The notes beneath the pieces were generated by a model. The model searched no databases. It worked only from the letters and a program-made list of their open reading frames with translations, and was not told the origin of the DNA. A stretch of 64,000 nt of DNA from NCBI RefSeq assembly GCF_035918015.1, contig NZ_CP109132.1:1426001-1490000 (forward strand), written 5' to 3'. The first letter of the stretch is position 1. The number at the start of each line of letters is the position of its first letter. The translations under genes and the position numbers were made by a program. This DNA is from Streptomyces sp. NBC_01754. Lineage in GTDB: Bacteria; Actinomycetota; Actinomycetes; Streptomycetales; Streptomycetaceae. Positions 25,614 to 33,448 of the stretch are shown here, piece by piece.

Positions 25614-25988
25614 ATGCGGAATCAGCGGGGCGCGGGGGTCTTCCGGATCACGGGTGCCCGGCAGTCACTCGCCGACGACGTGCGGGGCAGACAGCGGCGC
25701 TACATCATCTCGATGTCCGTGCGGACCGTCTCCGTGGTGCTGGCCGCCGCGCTGTGGAACGTCGAGAGGCATGTGGCGGTGGTGGCCCTCGTGCTGGGTG
25801 CCCTGCTCCCCTACGTCGCGGTGGTCGTCGCCAACGCGGGCCGCGAGAACTCCCCTTCCCTTCCCCCGACGTACGTGTCCGCCCCCGTGCGGCCCGCCCT
25901 GGACGCGGCCGCGGCGGCGGGTCCGACGGCGCCCGTACCGGAATCCGGGACCGGGGGTCCCGGCGGAGGTGCGCCCGGCGCCGTGTGA
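25614..25988 (+). CDS. DUF3099 membrane protein
   Basis: A 124-residue actinobacterial protein with the DUF3099 core 'FRITGARQSLADDVRGRQRRY' region followed by two adjacent membrane helices ('SVRTVSVVLAAALW' and 'VALVLGALLPYVAVVVANAG') and a proline/glycine-rich tail. Function unknown. I chose the ATG at 25614, which begins the conserved part; an in-frame ATG at 25581 would add eleven residues. Confidence 0.78.
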   Translation: MRNQRGAGVFRITGARQSLADDVRGRQRRYIISMSVRTVSVVLAAALWNVERHVAVVALVLGALLPYVAVVVANAGRENSPSLPPTYVSAPVRPALDAAAAAGPTAPVPESGTGGPGGGAPGAV

Positions 25989-26231
25989 CCCCCCGTCGGA
26001 TCCGGCCGGGCCGGGAAAGCTCAAGAAAAGCTCAAATCAATCATCCGGTCCGGTGCACCTGACCCAGGTGCCCGTGACATACTTCGTACACGCTCCGCAT
26101 CCCCCGTCGGAGCGAGAGACCGACGCCGGGCAGCTCCCCCCGTGGCTGCCCGGCGTCGACTTTTTCTCCGGCCCGGTGCGTGGTGGGAGCCCGCGAGGGG
26201 ACGCGCCTGCCCCCGGGGACACCGGACTCAC

Positions 26232-26237
26232 TAGGGT
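26232..26237 (+). promoter_or_regulatory. -10 box for leaderless gene at 26245
   Basis: TAGGGT ends 7 nt before the GTG start and no Shine-Dalgarno lies between. Confidence 0.5.
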
Positions 26238-26244
26238 TGAGGGC

Positions 26245-26493
26245 GTGATCCTCCCCGATATTTCCGCCGAGAGCGCCACCGGCGCACCCCTCTGCTCCGC
26301 GAAGGGCTGCCGTGCCGACGCGGTATGGGTGCTCGCCTGGAACAACCCGAAGGTGCACACCCCAGAGCGCCGCAAGACGTGGCTGGCCTGCGAGGAGCAC
26401 CGCGAGCACCTCTCCTCGTTCCTCGGGGTGCGCGGATTCCTGAAGGACGTCGTACCGCTGGCCGAGTGGGAGTCCTCAGCCGCCGATCGCTGA
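26245..26493 (+). CDS. small zinc-binding conserved protein
   Basis: An 82-residue protein with C17-x4-C22 and C49-x2-H52-x2-H55, a likely zinc site ('CSAKGCRADAVWVLAWNNP' and 'LACEEHREHL'). It is a conserved Streptomyces protein of unknown role as far as I can recall. The GTG at 26245 appears leaderless. Its last 18 nt overlap the 3' end of the convergent moaA. Confidence 0.75.
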   Translation: MILPDISAESATGAPLCSAKGCRADAVWVLAWNNPKVHTPERRKTWLACEEHREHLSSFLGVRGFLKDVVPLAEWESSAADR

Positions 26494-27465
26494 CATCGGG
26501 CGGTCGGGTTGCAGGAAGGCGGGGTCGTCGAGTCCGGAGCCCGCCTTCTTGCCCCACATCGCGAGCTTCCAGATCCTGGCGATCTCCTCGTCGGGCGCGC
26601 CCGAGCGCAGGGCTCCGCGCAGGTCCGTCTCCTCGCGGGCGAACAGGCAGGTGCGGACCTGGCCGTCGGCCGTGAGCCGGGTACGGTCGCAGGCCCCGCA
26701 GAAGGGCCGGGTCACGGAGGCGATGACGCCGACACCGTGCGGTCCGCCGTCCACCGTCCAGCGCTCGGCGGGTGCGGACCCACGCGCCTCCTCGCCCTGA
26801 GGGGTGAGGGTGAAGCGGGTGCTCAGCGAGGCGAGGATGTCACCGGCGGTGATCATCCCGTCGCGCTTCCAGCCGTGCTGGGCGTCGAGGGGCATCTGCT
26901 CGATGAAGCGGAGTTCGTAGCCGTGGTCCACGGCCCAGGCGAGCAGCTCGGGTGCCTCGTCGTCGTTGAGTCCGCGCATGAGGACGGAGTTGACCTTGAC
27001 GGGGGTGAGTCCGGCGTCGCGGGCGGCCAGGAGCCCGTCCAGGACGTCCTTGTGGCGGTCACGGCGGGTGAGCGTCTTGAAGACGTCGGGGCGCAGGGTG
27101 TCCAGGGAGACGTTGACGCGGTCGAGACCCGCCGCCTTCAGTGCGGCGGCGGTGCGCTTGAGCCCGATGCCGTTGGTGGTGAGCGACATCCGGGGACGGG
27201 GCTCCAGGGCGGCGCACTGCCCGACGACGGAGACGAGCCCCGGGCGCAGCAGCGGCTCGCCGCCGGTGAAGCGGACCTCGGTGATCCCGAGCGAGGTGAC
27301 GGCGACGCGGACGAGCCGGACGATCTCCTCGTCGCTCAGCAGGTCCGGCTTGGCCAGCCACTGGAGGCCCTCTTCGGGCATGCAGTAGGTGCAGCGCAGA
27401 TTGCACCGGTCGGTCAGTGAGACCCGCAGGTCGGTGGCGACCCGGCCGTAGGTGTCGATGAGCAC
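26476..27465 (-). CDS. moaA: GTP 3',8-cyclase MoaA
   Basis: A 329-residue radical-SAM enzyme that turns GTP into 3',8-cyclo-GTP in the first step of molybdenum cofactor synthesis. The SAM cluster motif is C21-x3-C25-x2-C28; the second 4Fe-4S site is in 'CGACDRTRLTADGQVRTC' near residue 260; and the protein ends in the Gly-Gly pair essential in MoaA. The ATG at 27465 opens 'MLIDTYGRVATDLRVSLTDR'. The gene is monocistronic here and overlaps the convergent small zinc protein by 18 nt. Confidence 0.96.
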   Translation of the reverse strand: MLIDTYGRVATDLRVSLTDRCNLRCTYCMPEEGLQWLAKPDLLSDEEIVRLVRVAVTSLGITEVRFTGGEPLLRPGLVSVVGQCAALEPRPRMSLTTNGIGLKRTAAALKAAGLDRVNVSLDTLRPDVFKTLTRRDRHKDVLDGLLAARDAGLTPVKVNSVLMRGLNDDEAPELLAWAVDHGYELRFIEQMPLDAQHGWKRDGMITAGDILASLSTRFTLTPQGEEARGSAPAERWTVDGGPHGVGVIASVTRPFCGACDRTRLTADGQVRTCLFAREETDLRGALRSGAPDEEIARIWKLAMWGKKAGSGLDDPAFLQPDRPMSAIGG

Positions 27466-27565
27466 GTGGCCTCCTCCCTGGTGGTGTCCGCGGTGGTTCC
27501 GGGACCTTCGACACTACGCGAGAGCGGTGACAGCGGGAGTGGCCGGTTGACACGAGGTGTGACGG

Positions 27566-27595
27566 GGCCCCGTCGTAGGTCCCTACGACGGGGCC
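27566..27595. terminator. terminator after actP
   Basis: A perfect 13-bp stem (27566-27578 with 27583-27595) with a 4-nt loop lies just downstream of the acetate permease operon. Confidence 0.8.
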
Positions 27596-27612
27596 GGGCC
27601 GCGCGGTGGGTG

Positions 27613-29241
27613 TCAGTGGGCCCCGGTGCCGGTGAGGGACTTGACCTCGAGTTCGGCGTACTTGCCGGCGTCCGGCTCCTCCTTGGAGACGACGGAACCG
27701 ATCCAGCCGAGCAGGAAGCCCAGCGGGATGGAGATGAGGCCCGGGTTCTCCAGGGGGAACCAGGCGAAGTCGACGTCCGGGAACATCGAGCTGGCCTTCC
27801 CGGAGACGACCGGGGAGAAGAGCACGAGGATGACGGACGAGGCGAGACCGCCGTAGATGGACCAGAGGGCGCCCTGGGTGGTGAAGCGCTTCCAGAAGAG
27901 GCTGTAGAGGATGGTCGGCAGGTTGGCCGACGCGGCGACGGCGAAGGCCAGGGCGACGAGTCCGGCGACGTTGAGGTCGCGGGCCATGGCGCCGAGCGCG
28001 ATGGAGACGATGCCGATCGCGACGGTCGCCCAGCGGGCTGCGCGCATCTCCTCCTTCTCGGTGGCCTTCCCCCTGCGGATGACGTTGGCGTAGATGTCGT
28101 GGGCGAAGGAGGACGAGGAGGCGAGGGTGAGTCCGGCGACCACGGCGAGGATCGTCGCGAAGGCGACCGCCGAGATCACGGCGAGCAGGATGGCGCCGCC
28201 GGTGGTGCCGACTCCGCCGAGGTACTCCGCGAGCTGGGGTGCCGCAGCGTTGCCCGCCGGGTTCTTCGCCTTGATCTCGTCCGGTCCGATGAGCGCCGCG
28301 GCGCCGAAGCCGAGGGCGATCGTCATCAGGTAGAAGGCGCCGATGATGCCGATGGCCCAGTTCACCGACTTACGGGCGGCCTTGGCGGTGGGCACGGTGT
28401 AGAAGCGGATCAGGATGTGCGGCAGACCGGCGGTGCCGAGAACCAGTGCGATGCCCAGGGAGATGAAGTCCAGCTTGGAGACCCCGGTGGCGCCGTACTT
28501 GAGCCCGGGCTCCAGGAAGGCCTTGCCGTGGCCGCTCTTCTCGGCGGCGGTGCCCAGCAGGTCGGAGACGTTGAAGTCGAACTTCCACAGCACCATGAAG
28601 GTCATCAGCAGGGCGCCCACGATGAGCAGCACGGCCTTGACCATCTGCACCCAGGTGGTGCCCTTCATTCCCCCGATGGTGACGTAGAGGATCATGAGGA
28701 CGCCGACCAGCGCCACGATGAGGATCTTGCCCGTGTCGCCGGTGATGCCGAGCAGCAGGGCGACGAGGACGCCCGCGCCGGCCATCTGCGCCAGCAGGTA
28801 GAAGATCGACACCACGATGGTGGACACGCCGGCGGCGGTACGGACCGGCCGCTGCCGCATCCGGTAGGCGAGGACGTCGCCCATGGTGTAGCGGCCGGAG
28901 TTGCGCAGCGGCTCGGCGACGAGCAGCAGGGCCACGAGCCAGGCGACGAGGAAACCGATGGAGTAGAGGAAGCCGTCGTATCCGAAGAGCGCGATGGCAC
29001 CGGCGATCCCGAGGAAGGACGCCGCGGACATGTAGTCGCCGGAGACGGCGAGGCCGTTCTGGAAGCCGGTGAACTGGCGGCCGCCCGCGTAGAAGTCCGA
29101 GGCGCTCTTGGTCTGGCGTCCGGCCCAGACGGTGATGGCCAGGGTCGCGGCGACGAAGACGGCGAAGAGGCTGATGATCAGCGGCCGGTGCTCGGTGGTG
29201 GACGAGGCGGCGAGTACGGCGGAGCTGGCTACGGCGCTCAT
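27613..29241 (-). CDS. cation/acetate symporter ActP-like (SSS family)
   Basis: A 542-residue sodium:solute symporter with about thirteen membrane helices and typical segments 'SDFYAGGRQFTGFQNGLAVSG', 'DYMSAASFLGIAGAIALFGYDG' and 'IGGMKGTTWVQMVKAVLL'. The closest functional group is ActP, which takes up acetate and other short monocarboxylates. Start overlaps the stop of the DUF485 gene (ATGA), the standard pairing for this transporter. Ends before a 13-bp terminator. Confidence 0.92.
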   Translation of the reverse strand: MSAVASSAVLAASSTTEHRPLIISLFAVFVAATLAITVWAGRQTKSASDFYAGGRQFTGFQNGLAVSGDYMSAASFLGIAGAIALFGYDGFLYSIGFLVAWLVALLLVAEPLRNSGRYTMGDVLAYRMRQRPVRTAAGVSTIVVSIFYLLAQMAGAGVLVALLLGITGDTGKILIVALVGVLMILYVTIGGMKGTTWVQMVKAVLLIVGALLMTFMVLWKFDFNVSDLLGTAAEKSGHGKAFLEPGLKYGATGVSKLDFISLGIALVLGTAGLPHILIRFYTVPTAKAARKSVNWAIGIIGAFYLMTIALGFGAAALIGPDEIKAKNPAGNAAAPQLAEYLGGVGTTGGAILLAVISAVAFATILAVVAGLTLASSSSFAHDIYANVIRRGKATEKEEMRAARWATVAIGIVSIALGAMARDLNVAGLVALAFAVAASANLPTILYSLFWKRFTTQGALWSIYGGLASSVILVLFSPVVSGKASSMFPDVDFAWFPLENPGLISIPLGFLLGWIGSVVSKEEPDAGKYAELEVKSLTGTGAH

Positions 29242-29603
29242 GCGTCGGCCTCCAGACGGGACTTGATGGCCTCCGCCTTGGGGTCGAGCTTCCGCGCGGC
29301 GTGGCGCGAGTAGAACCAGGCGATGAGGAACGTGGTGAGGAACTGGGCGAGGCCGAAGACGAAGGCCACGTTGAAGTTTGCGACGACGGTGGCCCCCATG
29401 AAGTCGCCGGCGTAGCTGGACAGCAGCACGTACAGCAGGTACCAGGCGATGAAGCCGACGGTCAGCGGAAAGGCGAACGAACGGTGGGTGCGGCGCAGTT
29501 CGGCGAACTCCGCACTCTTCTGCGTCTCGACGAACGCCTCGGTCGTCGGTCGGGCGGGACTGCTGTCCGTACTGCCCGGGGGCGGCGGTGCTTCGGTGGC
29601 CAC
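29238..29603 (-). CDS. DUF485 membrane protein, symporter partner
   Basis: A 121-residue protein with a disordered acidic/proline N-terminus, then the DUF485 block 'SAEFAELRRTHRSFAFPLTV' and two membrane helices. YjcH-like DUF485 proteins are nearly always encoded directly before ActP symporters and may help assemble them. I chose the GTG at 29603, preceded by GAGGAG at good spacing; an in-frame ATG at 29651 would add sixteen residues and is an alternative. Confidence 0.85.
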   Translation of the reverse strand: MATEAPPPPGSTDSSPARPTTEAFVETQKSAEFAELRRTHRSFAFPLTVGFIAWYLLYVLLSSYAGDFMGATVVANFNVAFVFGLAQFLTTFLIAWFYSRHAARKLDPKAEAIKSRLEADA

Positions 29604-29908
29604 GGATTCTCCTCGCGACGCGGGTGCGGTGGTCTTGGCGGTGGTTTTCATGGGGGGAGTCCTCTGCGCGTCGGGGGTTGGCGTGTGACTCCCTGACAAC
29701 GGCACGGAGCGCGCCGCGAAGCGGTTCACCACCCGCCCACTCTTTTCGAACCCCCGTACGGCGTATCCGCCTCCCCGACATCACGCCTCGAACTCACTTG
29801 CCCGCTTTCATTGATGCGCGGGCATGATCAGCGATAGCTTCACTGGTCATGTACAGGTCCGGACGCACTCGTGTCCGGATCCACGGGCACGGATGATGTG
29901 GAGAACCC

Positions 29909-31438
29909 ATGGCTCATCTGGCATCCAGACGGACACGCGCACTCACGCTGACCGTCGGACTGGCGCTCACGGCCTCGGTCGGCTTCCTCCCCGGAACCGC
30001 GGCGGCCGCCCCGGCGGACGCGCCGTCGGCCACGGTCCGGACCGACGGCCCGGAGCTGTCGTACGTCGTGAACACGAGCGGCGGTCTCGTCACGGCGAAG
30101 CTGGTGGAGAAGGCGATAGCCAAGGCCGGCGGCACCGTCGTCGCGTCGTACGACCGCATAGGCGTGGTCGTCGTCCACTCGAAGAACCCGGGCTTCGGGC
30201 CGGCGATACGCAAGGCCTGGGGTGTGCGGTCGGCCGGGGCGACCCGTACCAATCCCATCGTCCCGCAGGCCACCAAGGACATCGGGGTCGCGCAGCCCCT
30301 CACCGCCGCGCAGGCCGAGGCGGCGGCCGCGGGCGCGAAGGCCGGCCAGGACGAGCTGGAGCCGCTCCAGTGGGACCTGCCCGCGATCAAGGCGGACAAG
30401 GCGCACGAGAAGTCGCTCGGGAGCAGTCGGGTGACGGTCGGCGTCATCGACACGGGCGTGGACGACACCCACCCGGACCTCGCCCCGAACTTCGACCGCG
30501 GCGCGTCGGTGAACTGCGTGTCCGGGGCACCGGACACCACCGCGGGCGCCTGGCGTCCGGCCGCCGGCGAGAGCGACCACGGCACGCACGTGGCGGGCAC
30601 GATAGCCGCGGCGAAGAACGGCACCGGCATCACCGGGGTCGCGCCCGGGGTGAAGGTGTCGGGCATCAAGGTGTCGAACCCGGACGGATTCTTCTACACC
30701 GAGGCGGTCGTCTGCGGCTTCGTCTGGGCGGCGGAGCACGGCGTCGACGTGACCAACAACAGCTATTACACCGACCCGTGGATGTACAACTGCAAGAACG
30801 ACCCGGACCAGGGCGCCCTGGTCGAGGCGGTCACCCGTGCCTCCCGCTACGCGGAGAGCAGGGGCGTCGTCAACGTCGCCGCGGCGGGCAACTCCGACCA
30901 GGACCTCGCTCTGCGCGCGATCGAGGACACCACCAGCCCCAACGACTCGGCGACGGTGACCCGCACGGTCGACCCGCGTCTGTGCCCCGACATCCCGACG
31001 ATGCTGCCCGGCGTCGTGACGGTCTCGGCGACGGGTGCCAAGGGCCTCAAGTCCTCGTACTCCAACTACGGTCGCGGCGTCATCGACGTGGCGGCCCCCG
31101 GCGGCGACTCCACCGTCTACCAGACGCCCGAGGCACCGGCCACCAACGGTCTGATCCTGTCGACGCTGCCCGGCGGGCAGTTCGGCTACAAGGCCGGTAC
31201 GTCCATGGCGTCCCCGCACGTGGCGGGCGTCGCGGCCCTGATCAAGTCGACCCACCCGTACGCCTCGGCGGCGATGGTGAAGGCGCTGCTGACGCACCAG
31301 GCGGACGCCACGGCGTGCGGCGCTCCGTACGACATCGACGGTGACGGCATCGTCGACGCGGTCTGCCAGGGCGGCAAGAACCTCAACGGCTTCTACGGAG
31401 CCGGTGTCGTGAACGCGCTGAACGCGGTCCGCAAGTAG
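29909..31438 (+). CDS. secreted subtilisin-like serine protease (S8 family)
   Basis: A 509-residue pre-pro-enzyme. A Sec/Tat-like signal peptide (residues 1-35) is followed by a propeptide to about 170 and the peptidase domain with catalytic D181 ('VGVIDTGVDDTHPDL'), H224 ('DHGTHVAGTIAA'), oxyanion N328 ('AAAGNSD') and S432 ('GTSMASPHVAGVAAL'). Cysteines near 203, 269, 295, 359 and in the tail suggest disulfides. It should digest extracellular protein. A 7-bp stem lies in the leader (29858-29879) and a perfect terminator follows the gene. Confidence 0.93.
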   Translation: MAHLASRRTRALTLTVGLALTASVGFLPGTAAAAPADAPSATVRTDGPELSYVVNTSGGLVTAKLVEKAIAKAGGTVVASYDRIGVVVVHSKNPGFGPAIRKAWGVRSAGATRTNPIVPQATKDIGVAQPLTAAQAEAAAAGAKAGQDELEPLQWDLPAIKADKAHEKSLGSSRVTVGVIDTGVDDTHPDLAPNFDRGASVNCVSGAPDTTAGAWRPAAGESDHGTHVAGTIAAAKNGTGITGVAPGVKVSGIKVSNPDGFFYTEAVVCGFVWAAEHGVDVTNNSYYTDPWMYNCKNDPDQGALVEAVTRASRYAESRGVVNVAAAGNSDQDLALRAIEDTTSPNDSATVTRTVDPRLCPDIPTMLPGVVTVSATGAKGLKSSYSNYGRGVIDVAAPGGDSTVYQTPEAPATNGLILSTLPGGQFGYKAGTSMASPHVAGVAALIKSTHPYASAAMVKALLTHQADATACGAPYDIDGDGIVDAVCQGGKNLNGFYGAGVVNALNAVRK

Positions 31439-31448
31439 GTACGCGGCA

Positions 31449-31488
31449 CACGTGAGGGGCCGGGGCCCTGGCCCCGGCCCCTCACGTG
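31449..31488. terminator. terminator after the S8 protease gene
   Basis: A perfect 18-bp stem (31449-31466 with 31471-31488) and 4-nt loop separate the protease from the convergent lysoplasmalogenase gene. Confidence 0.85.
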
Positions 31489-31515
31489 TCCCCGCGGGCG
31501 GGCCCGCCCGCGGTC

Positions 31516-32196
31516 TCAGACCCGGACGCCGCCCTCCGGGTACCCGGAGGCGTCCGCCCCGGAGGAGTCGTCACGGCGCGCGAGCACCCCGGCCGTGAGC
31601 AGGAACTGCGCGGCCGCGTAGGTCAGCATGACCCAGAAGTCGTGGGCGGGCAGCAGCGGCCACTCCGCGATGCCGGTGGCGATGAGCGCGTCGGAGAGCA
31701 GGAAGAGCGCCCCGCCGGCGGCGGCGTACCGGCCGAGGGCCCCGGCCCGCCAGGCCATGGTGGTCAGCAGCAGGCTGTAGCAGGCCAGCGGGGCGCGCAG
31801 CCCGCCCGGCAGGTCCGGCCACATGAGGACGAGGAGGACGGCGAGGGCCGCCCCGTACCCGAGGCCCGCGGGCACGGACGCGCGGGCCCGCCCGAAGATC
31901 CACAGGTAGCAGACGTGGCCCACGGCGAAGGACCCCATCCCGGCCAGGAACGCGGCGTCCGCGTCGGGCATCAGCAGTACGTCCCCGCCCCAGCCGCACA
32001 GCAGCGCGGCGACGAGCAGCCGGGGACCCCCACGGGCCGCCGCGTAGGCGGCGAGCAGCGGCAGCAGCAGCGGTTTGGCGGCCAGGTGGGCGGCGTGCAC
32101 CCCGGCGAGGAGGCCGGCCAGGTCCACCACTGCGACGGCGAGGAAGGCGACGAGCAGCGGCCGGACGAGCCGGGGCGCCCGCGGGCGCGGACTCAT
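31516..32196 (-). CDS. YhhN/TMEM86-family lysoplasmalogenase-like protein
   Basis: A 226-residue integral membrane protein with about eight helices and the YhhN motifs 'LAAKPLLLPLLAAY', 'CGWGGDVLLM' and 'FAVGHVCYLWIFG', the Asp and His residues of which are conserved in TMEM86/YhhN enzymes that hydrolyse the vinyl-ether bond of lysoplasmalogens. The ATG at 32196 overlaps the stop of the hydroxylase gene (ATGA), so the two are translationally coupled. Activity in this organism is inferred from family. Confidence 0.88.
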   Translation of the reverse strand: MSPRPRAPRLVRPLLVAFLAVAVVDLAGLLAGVHAAHLAAKPLLLPLLAAYAAARGGPRLLVAALLCGWGGDVLLMPDADAAFLAGMGSFAVGHVCYLWIFGRARASVPAGLGYGAALAVLLVLMWPDLPGGLRAPLACYSLLLTTMAWRAGALGRYAAAGGALFLLSDALIATGIAEWPLLPAHDFWVMLTYAAAQFLLTAGVLARRDDSSGADASGYPEGGVRV

Positions 32197-33086
32197 CGGG
32201 CCTGCCCGGCGGTGGACCGTGCGGAGGCTTCGGCGGGAACGGACGCGCCGGTGCCCGGGGGCTGCCATCCCGGACCGCGGAAGACCCGCCCGGCCCGCTC
32301 GCTCCAGCTGCCGGCGGCCCGTACGTCGCGGGCGATGGCGGCGTACTCGTGGGTGGCGACGCGGAACGGGTTGTAGGTGGTGATGTTCTTGGTGAGGCCG
32401 TAGACGGGCCGCTCGCCCTCGGCGGCGAAGGACCCGAAGACCCGGTCCCAGAGGATGAGGATGCCGCCGAAGTTCCGGTCGAGGTAGCCGCCCTGCGACG
32501 CGTGGTGCACCCGGTGGTGCGCGGGCGTGTTGAGGACGTACTCGAAGGGACGGGGCAGTGTGCCGATCCGTTCGGTGTGCACCCAGAACTGGTAGACGAG
32601 GTTGGCCGAGGAGCAGAAGGCGAGCGCGGCCGGGTGGACGCCGAGGACGATCAGCGGGAGGTAGAACGGCCAGGAGGTCAGCGAGGTCCAGGGCTGGCGG
32701 AGCGCCGTGGTGAGGTTGAAGTTCCGGCTGGAGTGGTGGACCACGTGGCAGGCCCACAGGATCCGGATCACGTGGTGGCCCCGGTGCGACCAGTAGTAGA
32801 AGAAGTCCTGGGCGAGGAGCATCAGCGGGACCGTCCACCACAGCACGGGGACGCGCAGCGGGGTCAGCTCGTACAGGGCGGTGTAGACCGCCACGACGGG
32901 TATCTTCCACAGCAGGTCGAAGACCAGGCTGCCCAGCCCCATGGTGACGCTGGTGGCGGCGTCCTTGGCCTCGTAGCCGGCCGCCTCCTCGTCCGGGTGA
33001 AGCCGGTAGGACACCATTTCCAGGACGGTCAGCAGGACGAAGGCCGGAATGGACCACAGCACGACATCGGGCAGGTTCGGCTCCAT
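32193..33086 (-). CDS. sterol-desaturase-superfamily hydroxylase, alkylglycerol monooxygenase-like
   Basis: A 297-residue membrane di-iron enzyme. Histidine clusters lie at H101-H105 ('YYWSHRGHH'), H114-H118 ('HVVHHSSRNFNL'), H170 and H190-H195 ('NTPAHHRVHH'). Beyond these shared motifs, 'LTTALRQPW', 'NLVYQFWVHTERI', 'ILILWDRVFGSF' and 'VYGLTKNITTYNP' closely resemble, from memory, vertebrate alkylglycerol monooxygenase (AGMO), which cleaves ether lipids. Four or five helices anchor it. The ATG has no ribosome site; TACGGT ends 6 nt upstream, so it looks leaderless. It overlaps the YhhN gene. Confidence 0.88.
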   Translation of the reverse strand: MEPNLPDVVLWSIPAFVLLTVLEMVSYRLHPDEEAAGYEAKDAATSVTMGLGSLVFDLLWKIPVVAVYTALYELTPLRVPVLWWTVPLMLLAQDFFYYWSHRGHHVIRILWACHVVHHSSRNFNLTTALRQPWTSLTSWPFYLPLIVLGVHPAALAFCSSANLVYQFWVHTERIGTLPRPFEYVLNTPAHHRVHHASQGGYLDRNFGGILILWDRVFGSFAAEGERPVYGLTKNITTYNPFRVATHEYAAIARDVRAAGSWSERAGRVFRGPGWQPPGTGASVPAEASARSTAGQAR

Positions 33087-33092
33087 GCGAGC

Positions 33093-33098
33093 ACCGTA
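33093..33098 (-). promoter_or_regulatory. -10 box for leaderless hydroxylase gene
   Basis: TACGGT on the minus strand ends 6 nt before the ATG at 33086. Confidence 0.5.
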
Positions 33099-33434
33099 GG
33101 GCCGTCGGCGGGCGGAGGATAGACGTTGTTACCGACAAGTATGTGAGACACGGAGTCACCGGTGTTTGGCGGGTTCCGCCAACGGGCGCCCTCGGGGGAT
33201 ACCGGCGTGCCCGGACCGCGGGCGGAACACACGTGCCCGTACGGGTGTTGTCTCACCGTCACCGAAGCGGGGCGCGGACCCGGCCAGGACCTCTCACGCC
33301 CCCAGGCGTCTCCGTCGGCAGGGACCCGGCGAGCAGCCCGGCCGGACCGGCCGGCCTCCCGCCCAACGGCGCGCGGACCCCTGCCGGTTCACGGACCGGG
33401 GACGCCCGGGCAGAACGCTGTCGGTCGAGGCCCG

Positions 33435-33440
33435 TATTCT
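33435..33440 (+). promoter_or_regulatory. -10 box for leaderless exonuclease gene
   Basis: TATTCT ends 8 nt before the ATG at 33449, with no Shine-Dalgarno in the gap. Confidence 0.5.
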
Positions 33441-33448
33441 CTGTGACC

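Larger units (their letters stand above)
33087..33448. other. 362-bp divergent intergenic region
   Basis: This space lies between the hydroxylase and the exonuclease genes. It holds one 7-bp hairpin (33167-33173 with 33177-33183, loop GTT), a -10 for each gene at its edges (33093-33098 and 33435-33440), and otherwise GC-rich sequence without a supported gene. Confidence 0.5.

Noticed and set aside
29242..29784. Upstream extension of the acetate permease frame
   Set aside because: It runs over the DUF485 gene in another frame and gives no membrane or symporter-like sequence; the ATG at 29241 is in the usual ATGA overlap.
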